From IMG/VR virus record IMGVR_UViG_3300034272_001613, positions 1 to 31,175 of that record: a DNA stretch of 31,175 nucleotides. One strand, given 5' to 3'. The position numbers were made by a program, and so were the translations under genes. The notes under the pieces were generated by a model, which did not search any database, was not told where the DNA came from, and saw nothing but the letters and a program-made list of their open reading frames with translations. The stretch comes from a virus. This document shows, piece by piece, positions 6,829-13,806 of this stretch (the first letter of the stretch is position 1; each line of letters opens with the position of its first letter).

Positions 6829-8124
6829 TTAGTTTTGTGCTCTACGTTTTAGAGCTTCCAAGTAGTCGTTAGAGTAACCTCTAAGAGACTCTTGAACCTT
6901 ATTTAACGATACATAGCCTTCTGTACCTTGGCTCTCGTTAATTTTTTCTGAATTTGAGTTATTTATCGCGATTCTTTCGTAAATTCCGCGAAGATCTCTA
7001 GAATCCCAGAAAGATTTAACCTGGTAAGGTGTATTTAATTGGAAGTTGTGTGCTTGTGCAGCAACCCAATTTCTTTCTGCATCTGACATGCTTTCAAATA
7101 CTTCTTTGTATTTTTCAGGCATGAATCTTACGTAGTTCGGAATATTTTCGTTAGTCTTGTTAAGAACTGCTTCCATGATGTTGATAACTTCAGCTTCTGT
7201 GAAGTATACAGCACCTCTCATAGTTTCTACAATAGCAGTCTTCGTTTCTTGATCAAGAGCAAAGAATTTTTGCTTATTGTTTTCAGCTAGAAGCTTTAAG
7301 AACGGATATCTGTTTTCTAGAACTGCATTAGCTGAGTTAGATTTGATGTGGCTTAGAATACCATCAACTGCTCCAACTAGCTCATCAACTCCAGATTCTT
7401 CGTTGATTTCGTAATTAGCACCTTCATTAAGAGTTTTTACGTCAGCTAGAAGCTTACGTGCTGAAACTGCAGCTGAAGGAGTAAGTTTTTCGTTCATTGA
7501 TTCTGCAAGATACTCAGAGTATTTGATTCCTTTTTCAAGGTTTTCGCCAAGATAGTCTGCGTATTTGATAGCAGCTTCAAGGTTTTCTCCGATATACTCA
7601 GAGTATTTGATTCCTTTCTCTGCTTGTTCAGCAATGTATTCAGCGTATTGGATACCTTTGTCTGCTGCTTCTGCAACGTATTCAGTGTATTCAATATTCT
7701 TTTCAACTTGCTCAGCAACATACTCAGAATAGTTAATTGTTTGATTAACTTTCTCGCCTAAGTAGTCAGAGTACTGGATGTTTTGTTCAGTCTTCTCTGC
7801 AAGGTAGTCAGTGTAATCAATTACATTGTTTACTTTTTCTGCAACATGCTCTGTGTAGTTGATTCCTTTGTTCATCATGGTAGAAAGATAGTTAGTGTAT
7901 TCAACCATCTTTTCCATTTCGCCAGCTAAGTAGTTTACGTACTCAACTAGTTTAGGAGATTCGGTGCTCTCAGTCAAAGCAGAGATACCTTTATTGTTGT
8001 TGTTAATGCTTTCTTGAAGAGCCTCAAACTTCTTCTTCACTAGTTCGGAATATTGATTAAGTTCTTCTTTGCGTACAAACTCATTAGCCATTTGTTTGTT
8101 GTTATTTTGAGTAGTTGTGTTCAT
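6829..8124 (-). CDS. 22: Putative nested scaffold protein from an internal start
   Basis: Within the protease-scaffold ORF, a RATAAATAA motif (8132-8139) lies 7 bases before ATG 226 (8124) and 40 bases before ATG 237 (8091, MANEFVRKEE). Translation from either would give a 431- or 420-residue protein containing only the helical repeats and the C-terminal domain, in analogy to lambda Nu3 inside gene C. The second start has an A-rich leader like other genes here. T4 makes scaffold in large excess over protease, so a separate product would make sense. The evidence is the motif position and domain boundary only. Confidence 0.45.
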   Translation of the reverse strand: MNTTTQNNNKQMANEFVRKEELNQYSELVKKKFEALQESINNNNKGISALTESTESPKLVEYVNYLAGEMEKMVEYTNYLSTMMNKGINYTEHVAEKVNNVIDYTDYLAEKTEQNIQYSDYLGEKVNQTINYSEYVAEQVEKNIEYTEYVAEAADKGIQYAEYIAEQAEKGIKYSEYIGENLEAAIKYADYLGENLEKGIKYSEYLAESMNEKLTPSAAVSARKLLADVKTLNEGANYEINEESGVDELVGAVDGILSHIKSNSANAVLENRYPFLKLLAENNKQKFFALDQETKTAIVETMRGAVYFTEAEVINIMEAVLNKTNENIPNYVRFMPEKYKEVFESMSDAERNWVAAQAHNFQLNTPYQVKSFWDSRDLRGIYERIAINNSNSEKINESQGTEGYVSLNKVQESLRGYSNDYLEALKRRAQN

Positions 8125-8799
8125 TTCTGAATTATTTATCCTATAGACTCTCACAGAATCCTCGAAACTGAATCCTTCTGAAATATCAACTAGCTGGTTT
8201 GTAATCGCTGTCTGTTTTAAGTGGTCTAGCGATTCGAAAACGTTTGTAAATTGAGACTGTAGACTCTCATTAACTGTCTTTTGCAAGATAGCTTGTGAGA
8301 AACCAGGTTCAGCGACTAGGTCGTAAGTAAAGATCTTATGAAGTTTTACCTTTCCTTCATTCATTACTTGACCAGCGGCGCGAGATGAACAAGAGATAGT
8401 ACAACCAGCTTCAACTAGGGCCTTTGCGATTTGACCAGCTGGTGTATTTAGGATTCTAAGTTTGATCTTAACAGAATTAGATCCTTCATCGTAGCTTAGT
8501 CCTTCAATAACGTGTGAAACGTTCTTCAACGATACGTCAAAGCTTTGAGGGTGGTCTAATTCTCCGAACAGCTGTCCCTTAGAGATTTTTTCTTGCAGAT
8601 AAGAAAGGTGAGGTAAGTACTCTTCCTTTTCGTATACTCGGTTGTTATTGTTCTTAACGCCGAATACTGCAGCAGTTCCTTCCATAACGATATCACCGTT
8701 GTTGGTAGTCGCAGAAAGACCTTCATTCATTCTCTCGAGGATGAAGATTTGGCTGTCTGCTGGAACAGTAGTACTTAAGTTAATGATATTAGTATCCAC
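6829..8799 (-). CDS. 21: Prohead protease (gp21-like) fused in frame to prohead scaffold (gp22-like)
   Basis: This is a 656-residue ORF with a GTG start. Residues 1 to ~220 form a T4-type prohead protease, with catalytic His93 in FGELDHP, the Ser in TISCSSRAAG (138/139) and Asp160 in TYDLVAEPGF. The length fits T4 gp21 (212 residues). Residues 226-656 are a scaffold-like region: an Asn/Gln linker, a helix, eleven tandem 14-residue repeats (284-437), and a helical C-terminal region with several (I/L)-x-E sites (TLNEG, NIMEA, KINES). T4 encodes protease and scaffold separately. A late-promoter motif and two Met codons (226 and 237) sit exactly at the boundary, so the scaffold may also be made alone. 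Tandem late promoters precede the start. Confidence 0.85.
   Translation of the reverse strand: MDTNIINLSTTVPADSQIFILERMNEGLSATTNNGDIVMEGTAAVFGVKNNNNRVYEKEEYLPHLSYLQEKISKGQLFGELDHPQSFDVSLKNVSHVIEGLSYDEGSNSVKIKLRILNTPAGQIAKALVEAGCTISCSSRAAGQVMNEGKVKLHKIFTYDLVAEPGFSQAILQKTVNESLQSQFTNVFESLDHLKQTAITNQLVDISEGFSFEDSVRVYRINNSEMNTTTQNNNKQMANEFVRKEELNQYSELVKKKFEALQESINNNNKGISALTESTESPKLVEYVNYLAGEMEKMVEYTNYLSTMMNKGINYTEHVAEKVNNVIDYTDYLAEKTEQNIQYSDYLGEKVNQTINYSEYVAEQVEKNIEYTEYVAEAADKGIQYAEYIAEQAEKGIKYSEYIGENLEAAIKYADYLGENLEKGIKYSEYLAESMNEKLTPSAAVSARKLLADVKTLNEGANYEINEESGVDELVGAVDGILSHIKSNSANAVLENRYPFLKLLAENNKQKFFALDQETKTAIVETMRGAVYFTEAEVINIMEAVLNKTNENIPNYVRFMPEKYKEVFESMSDAERNWVAAQAHNFQLNTPYQVKSFWDSRDLRGIYERIAINNSNSEKINESQGTEGYVSLNKVQESLRGYSNDYLEALKRRAQN
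6959..6966 (-). promoter_or_regulatory. Late-promoter motif inside the scaffold gene, 152 bases before the capsid gene
   Basis: The minus strand reads GCGATAAATAACTC. It is the nearest RATAAATAA to the capsid start and could drive capsid-only transcripts. Being inside a coding region, it may also be chance. Confidence 0.45.
7489..7950 (-). repeat. Eleven tandem 14-residue (42-base) repeats in the scaffold
   Basis: Residues 284-437 are eleven units of pattern x-I-x-Y-(S/T/A)-(E/D)-Y-(L/V/I)-(A/G)-E-x-x-E-x, for example GIKYSEYIGENLEA and NIQYSDYLGEKVNQ. The phase is exact, with no insertions. The pattern predicts a long amphipathic helix with regularly spaced Tyr and Glu. Confidence 0.9.
8132..8139 (-). 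promoter_or_regulatory. Internal late-promoter motif at the protease/scaffold boundary
   Basis: The minus strand reads AGGATAAATAATTC, 7 bases upstream of the internal ATG at 8124. It codes for Arg-Ile-Asn-Asn. Confidence 0.5.
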
Positions 8800-8820
8800 T
8801 AAGCCGTTGTAAATTTTTTA

Positions 8821-8828
8821 TTATTTAT
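8821..8828 (-). promoter_or_regulatory. Late promoter upstream of the protease-scaffold gene (proximal)
   Basis: The minus strand reads CGTATAAATAATAAAA, a full T4-type TATAAATA, 21 bases before the GTG at 8799. Confidence 0.7.
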
Positions 8829-8869
8829 ACGGAGTCGGCCTGCGCAATGCGTATCCTATCCCTATATCG

Positions 8870-8877
8870 TTATTTAT
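8870..8877 (-). promoter_or_regulatory. Late promoter upstream of the protease-scaffold gene (distal)
   Basis: The minus strand reads TAATAAATAACG, starting on the last base of the DnaJ-like gene stop codon and 70 bases before the GTG. It forms a tandem pair with the proximal motif. Confidence 0.5.
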
Positions 8878-9758
8878 TACGATCTAGATAAAAAATTCAC
8901 AAGATTTGATTTTTCCTCATCAGAAAGTGAAGATAGATCAGGTTTTAGGATGTAAGGTTTGAAAATATAACGACCGAGGCCGCCGGCTTCATTTCGAATG
9001 CCAGCTTCGCCAATGTTTATTGTGATACGACTAAAATTATCAGTATTAAAAGACTTGATTTTATAGCGCTTTCCATCAACTGATTCAAAAATAAGATCCT
9101 CTGGGTACAAGGCATCTTTTAAAGAAAGTGAGATATTGTGTACAATGTCAGATCCATCTATCTCAATGTCGTTAGTTGTGATCAATACATTGAGAATAAG
9201 GTCTCCTGTCTCTTCGTTTGAACTCCATGGAGTTATAACTTCTCCAGAATTTCCATAACCTTTTACTCGAAGCTTTACAGAATACAGACCCTTCTTCATT
9301 TTTGTCATTGCATAAAAAGCTTCTCGCAAATCAACTGACACTCTCACAGTTTGACTCTTTTGATTAGTTTCATACGATACTTCAAATGGCGTACCAGTAA
9401 GAACCGTTAGTAAATCGACTTGATGATTATGAATGATGTCAAGATCCTTTTTAGCCTTACGACTGAATCCTGAATTAAATGAGCTAAAATCAGAGTATTG
9501 ATATTCTCGATAAGCCGATTTACCAAAGCCGTGATCTCGAAACCCGCTAAAATCGAAGCTAGTCTGCTGTCTATCGTATTTAGCTTTCTTGGTTTCGTCA
9601 GACAGGGTCTCATACGCTTCAGTAATTTCTTTGAAGCGGCCCTCTCCATCTGGGTTTTTATCCGGATGGTACTTGAGTGCGAGTTTACGATAGGCTTTTT
9701 TAATATCGTCTTTCGTTGCATTCGTATCAAGTCCTAATGTATCGTAATAATTCGCCAC
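8877..9758 (-). CDS. DnaJ/CbpA-type cochaperone (Hsp40 class B)
   Basis: This 293-residue protein has an N-terminal J domain (1-62) with the DnaK-stimulating HPD at 31-33 ([10 protein letters not shown]) and the YDTLGL and EAYETLSD segments. A Gly/Phe-rich linker (~66-100) follows, then a beta-rich substrate-binding region (~105-290) as in CbpA (E. coli CbpA is 306 residues). There are no CxxCxGxG zinc motifs. The start is GTG, 19 bases after the spike gene. Its place between spike and protease-scaffold genes suggests it recruits host DnaK for head or tail assembly, much as T4 encodes gp31 for capsid folding. The family assignment is firm and the target is inference. Confidence 0.93.
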   Translation of the reverse strand: MANYYDTLGLDTNATKDDIKKAYRKLALKYHPDKNPDGEGRFKEITEAYETLSDETKKAKYDRQQTSFDFSGFRDHGFGKSAYREYQYSDFSSFNSGFSRKAKKDLDIIHNHQVDLLTVLTGTPFEVSYETNQKSQTVRVSVDLREAFYAMTKMKKGLYSVKLRVKGYGNSGEVITPWSSNEETGDLILNVLITTNDIEIDGSDIVHNISLSLKDALYPEDLIFESVDGKRYKIKSFNTDNFSRITINIGEAGIRNEAGGLGRYIFKPYILKPDLSSLSDEEKSNLVNFLSRS

Positions 9759-9777
9759 GTTAGCTTATTTTACCCAA

Positions 9778-10578
9778 TTACTTTCCGACTATTACTGTTT
9801 CTGACAAGCAAAGCACCTTTGCTGCTTCGACAACCTGTTGAGCTGCCCCTGGAGTAGATGGCATCTTTGCATCAATCATTCCAGCCAAAGCCTTTAGTAC
9901 ACCAAATAATCTGTCTCCAAGTACAGCTGGTCCTGTGATTGGGCTGTGTCCGACTCGAGTAGAATCTCCATCAAGCCAAATCGTATCGGCTGTCGCTCTA
10001 ATTGCATTTGATGTGATATTTACTTGAGAGTCAGAAATTACTCTAATTACTGGACCTTCCATTTCAATAATTGATAGAGAGTCCTCATGCTCAAGAGTGA
10101 TCTTTGACGTTTGATCGATATTAATTCTAGAATTCTTAAGCTGAATAGTTAAGCCTTTTTTGACAGTAAACCAGACTTTAAGTTCCTCGTCTCCGTCAAA
10201 TAGGACAAAGTGCGCTCCCTCGTATTCTCCCTCTTTTCTAAGTTCTTCTTTAATATCGTCTCCGACCTCTTGGATTTGCTTATATTCTGGAGAATAAATG
10301 TCGCCTGAATTAAAATTGACACCAACGATTGATCCTTTCTTTGGGATCGACAGCGAGCCAGCCTTTCCATCTTGGCCAAAGAATGTCGGCTTTTGAATAG
10401 GCACTGCCCATGGAATATCATCAACTGCTAGATCGTCATATACTGTAAAAACTCGGATCTTACAACGACCTTCTTTCATAGGATCATTCACAGCAAGGAC
10501 TTCGCCAAGATACTCTACTGTTGTAAATTCTCCACCGGTTGGGTCTTTAATTATATCGTGATCTGGATTTAGAATCAT
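9778..10578 (-). CDS. 5: Baseplate central spike, gp5-like, without lysozyme domain
   Basis: This 266-residue protein has an N-terminal OB-fold-like region (~20-110): EVLAVNDPMKEGRCKIRVFT, DIPWAVPIQKPTFFG and IPKKGSIVGVNFNSGD. This is the usual layout of gp5/VgrG spike OB domains. Residues ~130-200 show short alternating beta strands (LTIQLKNSRINIDQTSKITL, VIRVISDSQVNITSNAIRA) like the gp5 beta-helix. The T4 lysozyme insertion is absent. The C-terminus carries a Gly/Ala/Pro-rich helix. It lies directly after the hub genes. The role is membrane puncture at the tail tip, and peptidoglycan cleavage must come from another protein. Confidence 0.75.
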   Translation of the reverse strand: MILNPDHDIIKDPTGGEFTTVEYLGEVLAVNDPMKEGRCKIRVFTVYDDLAVDDIPWAVPIQKPTFFGQDGKAGSLSIPKKGSIVGVNFNSGDIYSPEYKQIQEVGDDIKEELRKEGEYEGAHFVLFDGDEELKVWFTVKKGLTIQLKNSRINIDQTSKITLEHEDSLSIIEMEGPVIRVISDSQVNITSNAIRATADTIWLDGDSTRVGHSPITGPAVLGDRLFGVLKALAGMIDAKMPSTPGAAQQVVEAAKVLCLSETVIVGK

Positions 10579-10613
10579 TGTTTTATGTTATACTCTATTT
10601 TACAATTTTGTTT

Positions 10614-11771
10614 TTATCCATATCCACCAGCGGTTCCTAAGTCTTGTGGATTCGGCGGTCCAATAGGAGCTCTTCTAGGAGTCTTTGTATAAATTTCACC
10701 GATTGCATTAGTGATACCAGAAGTAGGAATAATCGGCTCATATCTTCCAGAATAAACATTTCCTAGAGCATTTCCTTCAATTGCAGTTTGTAACTCATTT
10801 ATGACAGAACCAATAACTCTGCCTGGAACTCGAGCAATATTAGTCACCTGTCGATTTATTTGACTTGTGAGAGATTGTACAGATCCTGACAAAATTCCAA
10901 GATCCAATGGAGTAGAGAAATCTTTAGTAATCGCTTCAACTGCTTGATATGAAGACTCTTCTGATACCCATTCTACATGAATCTTAAACGTTGGAGCAAA
11001 AGGCCTATCTTCAGTGAACGATTTTATGTCAACTGCAGTTTGTCCTCCTTGCATTGTGTCTGAGAAATCAAATTCGCAAAGCTTGCATCTGAATCTAACG
11101 TAGTGATTCCCATCCGTAAATTCAGAAGTCTCTCTGCGTCCAAGAAAGCCATCGACTGATTTTAAGTTTCTGATTTCAAAAAGATATAAGTCAAATGCAA
11201 ATTTTCTAAGATTGTCCGGAACTCTATAGGCTCTACCTCTCTTATCGTAAATTGCATTTCTATAGTAATCTGCCATTTGTAAAATGCGCATGTCAACCGA
11301 TTCATTACAGCTTACCGTCAATGTAACCTTCTTTCCAACATCTCCAACTTCCATAGATTTTTTCCAAAGATCAGCAACGCCTGAAATACTTTGAATATAC
11401 CATGGAGTCTCTTGATAGAGAGTATTGAGTAAGGTGTGAAACTTTCTAAGGTTTCCAGCAGGACCATCTTTTGCTGAAACGTAAGTTTGGTTATATGCGC
11501 GTTGTAAATACTCCAACGTAGATAGTTCAAAACCGGTTGGCGAATTTGCCAAGTTTACTTCACGTGCAGCAGTTGGCTCCATATCCATTAGCAATGAATT
11601 GAATGCAATAGTCTCAGGGTGAGGGTCGCCTACTGATGGATTAAAGTCCAGGAAGAATGTCAAATATAACGGGTCCTCGTTTGCATAGACTGAACCTTTT
11701 CTAAAATAATTCATCACAGTCGGCAATCTATTGCCCTGGCCCAAAAAGTTTATGAAAGTTGGATTGCTCAT
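10614..11771 (-). CDS. Baseplate/tail tube-junction structural protein
   Basis: This 385-residue protein overlaps the hub gene by ATGA. Recognisable stretches are ETPWYIQSISGVADLWK, KKVTLTVSCNESVDMRI and DNLRKFAFDLYLFEIRNL. A beta-rich segment CKLCEFDFSDTMQGG follows, resembling the tube-like fold of T4-type baseplate proteins that join hub to tube (gp48/gp54 class). The last ~100 residues are low complexity and Gly/Pro/Thr-rich, ending GTAGGYG. The assignment to the baseplate comes from position between hub (gp27-like) and spike (gp5-like) genes. The precise T4 counterpart is uncertain. Confidence 0.6.
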   Translation of the reverse strand: MSNPTFINFLGQGNRLPTVMNYFRKGSVYANEDPLYLTFFLDFNPSVGDPHPETIAFNSLLMDMEPTAAREVNLANSPTGFELSTLEYLQRAYNQTYVSAKDGPAGNLRKFHTLLNTLYQETPWYIQSISGVADLWKKSMEVGDVGKKVTLTVSCNESVDMRILQMADYYRNAIYDKRGRAYRVPDNLRKFAFDLYLFEIRNLKSVDGFLGRRETSEFTDGNHYVRFRCKLCEFDFSDTMQGGQTAVDIKSFTEDRPFAPTFKIHVEWVSEESSYQAVEAITKDFSTPLDLGILSGSVQSLTSQINRQVTNIARVPGRVIGSVINELQTAIEGNALGNVYSGRYEPIIPTSGITNAIGEIYTKTPRRAPIGPPNPQDLGTAGGYG

Positions 11772-13237
11772 CGCGTTGGTGTTATTAATTTTTGTCTCTC
11801 AGGTAGCCAGTTTCTCTTAGATAGTATCATTTCTGTTGTGTACACTGGTCGAGTTGAATTGTCTTTTCTGTATCGAATAACAACATCCTTTACATAATAA
11901 AAGTCAGTTAAATTTCGGTCGATGTATTCTTCATTTACGTTCGACGTGAAATCATTCTTATCTTCCATATAATTAGCGTTCGCTGCTGCTCCCATGAAGA
12001 GAGTTTCGCCAGCCTCTCGAGAGATCACTACTCTAACTCTACTTCCTCTGGGTACAGAGAAATTTGGACCGTTTAGTGTCACTTTAAGTTGGTTCTTGTA
12101 AAGCTCTTTCTCATTATGCATATTGATTACTCTTGCAAATTTGTAATTTTCATGAGCATTATTGTAATCAATGCCTATCCATTTGATAATATCAGACTCT
12201 GTAAACTCCGTAATCGTCGGTGTTTGGTGAACCTTTCCATCTTCTGGTTTCAAATCAGATAGCGGCTCAATAAAGAAATCCAATTTTTCAGCATTATGCC
12301 TATACCAATTTACTCTCTTTCTAAAGGATTCTGTCATTAGGACTCCGCCATTCTCACTTATCGGAGAATATTCTAAAATCTTCATATCATCTGCCTTTGA
12401 AGATTTTGAGTATGTCAATACCATTGGAACTTCCATCAAATTATCATTTGTCGAAAGATCGTCAACTCTTTCAGAGTCAATGTCTTCTCGAGTATTCATT
12501 CCAATATACGTAACGTCTACTTCCTGATCTCTAGAATACTGCTTTTCAACATTTATAAAGTTTAACACATAGCCTCTATCGATAAAGACCTGATAAAATG
12601 ACTTTTCGTTAGTATATGCTCGGTCTGCTATCTTTTGAATAAACGTTTTATAACTCAAATTTGGATTGATCCAAGTCATCGTATCATTGGTTTGATTCTC
12701 GTTTGTTGCAAATCCCAAATTAAGATCCTTTGCAATAGCTCTCATTGCGTCAACTGACGTCATTTTTGAATAAGCAATTGACTTATTTGTATTTAGATTT
12801 GGAATATAGAGTTCACCAATATAATCATATCGAATACGGCCATCTGGCATTGTCATCGATCTAATATTCGTAATCAAATAATCGCCAGCAATCGACTTTA
12901 GCAGTTTGTTAGTTGGTGCAACAAATATGCTCGCAATTGGAGTAGTTGTTGGAAATCCCTCTGATGTAAAAATCTTAGCTGAGTCAATAAAACTAAAATA
13001 GATATTTGGTAAAAAATCAGCTTGCGAAAGCGTGAATGACAATAGATCAGATTCAATAATCAGGAATCCTCCAATACTAATCATCGGAAATTTCTTACCA
13101 CGCTGTCTATCATATCCTCCAGACTCTGGGTCTAGGGCCTTGACTTGAGCATCTTTGGACTCAAGGTCCAACATCTCAATTTTAGTTGGCGTGATCTTAG
13201 GCGCAAACTCAACAAGAACTTGGTTTTTAACCGCCAT
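11768..13237 (-). CDS. 27: Baseplate hub protein, gp27/VgrG-like
   Basis: This 489-residue protein has gp27-like features. An N-terminal beta domain (GGFLIIESDLLSFTLSQADF, IYFSFIDSAKIFTS) is followed by the typical hub segment SVDAMRAIAKDLNLGFATN, WINPNLSYKTFIQKIADRAY and SFYQVFIDRGYVLNFIN. In gp27/VgrG this kind of segment forms the pseudo-hexameric tube-like domains. The C-terminal part has SVPRGSRVRVVI and ends FYYVKDVVIRYRKDN. It is coupled on both sides, TAATG upstream and ATGA downstream, within the baseplate operon. It would trimerise above the spike. Confidence 0.72.
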   Translation of the reverse strand: MAVKNQVLVEFAPKITPTKIEMLDLESKDAQVKALDPESGGYDRQRGKKFPMISIGGFLIIESDLLSFTLSQADFLPNIYFSFIDSAKIFTSEGFPTTTPIASIFVAPTNKLLKSIAGDYLITNIRSMTMPDGRIRYDYIGELYIPNLNTNKSIAYSKMTSVDAMRAIAKDLNLGFATNENQTNDTMTWINPNLSYKTFIQKIADRAYTNEKSFYQVFIDRGYVLNFINVEKQYSRDQEVDVTYIGMNTREDIDSERVDDLSTNDNLMEVPMVLTYSKSSKADDMKILEYSPISENGGVLMTESFRKRVNWYRHNAEKLDFFIEPLSDLKPEDGKVHQTPTITEFTESDIIKWIGIDYNNAHENYKFARVINMHNEKELYKNQLKVTLNGPNFSVPRGSRVRVVISREAGETLFMGAAANANYMEDKNDFTSNVNEEYIDRNLTDFYYVKDVVIRYRKDNSTRPVYTTEMILSKRNWLPERQKLITPTR

Positions 13238-13806
13238 TATCCGAATATTTTATTTTTTAGCAAAGTCTCTTTTAGTTTAGCTCTAGAGATAGGATCTGGG
13301 CAATCCTCTTTCTTCACAGCCGTGACGTCTGCTCCAAATATAATTCTACCATTGACTACTTTGACCGCATCATCCAACGCAACTGACGTTGGAACAGCGA
13401 GAGCACCTTTTGCTTTTAAGTAGTCAAGGCGATTCTTATCTTGCTTAGACTTAGGTTTCACAATATCTGCAACTTGACGAACTCTATTATCTGCAATATT
13501 AAGAGGGTCAACTATCATACCAGATAAAACCTCAATATCTGGAATTCTCCAAATCATACCTTCATGTACAGAAAATGGATTTGAAATACCGTTATACTTC
13601 ATTAATATACAAGCGTATGATTCATCCTTTAAAAATCCGTTTGCAATTAGATCAGGCCTCATTTCGAGTTCTTTTTCTACAATGTAAAATTCGCCAACTG
13701 ACTTTTGGATTCCCAAAAAACTTATCGAGCGTCGAACTACATCGACGACGCTTGTTCCTAATTTCATAAACGTCTTTTTTGACGTAAGTGTTCTTAATTG
13801 AAGCAT
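13237..13806 (-). CDS. 53: Baseplate wedge protein with LysM-like domain, gp53-like
   Basis: This 189-residue protein has a LysM-like core: SVGEFYIVEKELEMRPDLIA, ILMKYNGISNPFSVHEGMIW and RIPD (residues ~37-92). In T4 the wedge protein gp53 has a LysM fold, and KYN-x-ISNPF-x-x-x-EGM followed by IP is the usual wording in related phages. The C-terminal third (KPKSKQDKNRLDYLKAKGAL onward) is charged and probably extended. One-base TAATG overlaps couple it to both neighbours. Peptidoglycan binding is less likely than a structural role. Confidence 0.65.
   Translation of the reverse strand: MLQLRTLTSKKTFMKLGTSVVDVVRRSISFLGIQKSVGEFYIVEKELEMRPDLIANGFLKDESYACILMKYNGISNPFSVHEGMIWRIPDIEVLSGMIVDPLNIADNRVRQVADIVKPKSKQDKNRLDYLKAKGALAVPTSVALDDAVKVVNGRIIFGADVTAVKKEDCPDPISRAKLKETLLKNKIFG

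Noticed and set aside
7494-7721. 75-codon repeat-rich ORF in another frame of the scaffold
   Set aside because: It only reflects the 42-base repeats of the real gene read out of frame (Leu/Asn/Thr repeats).
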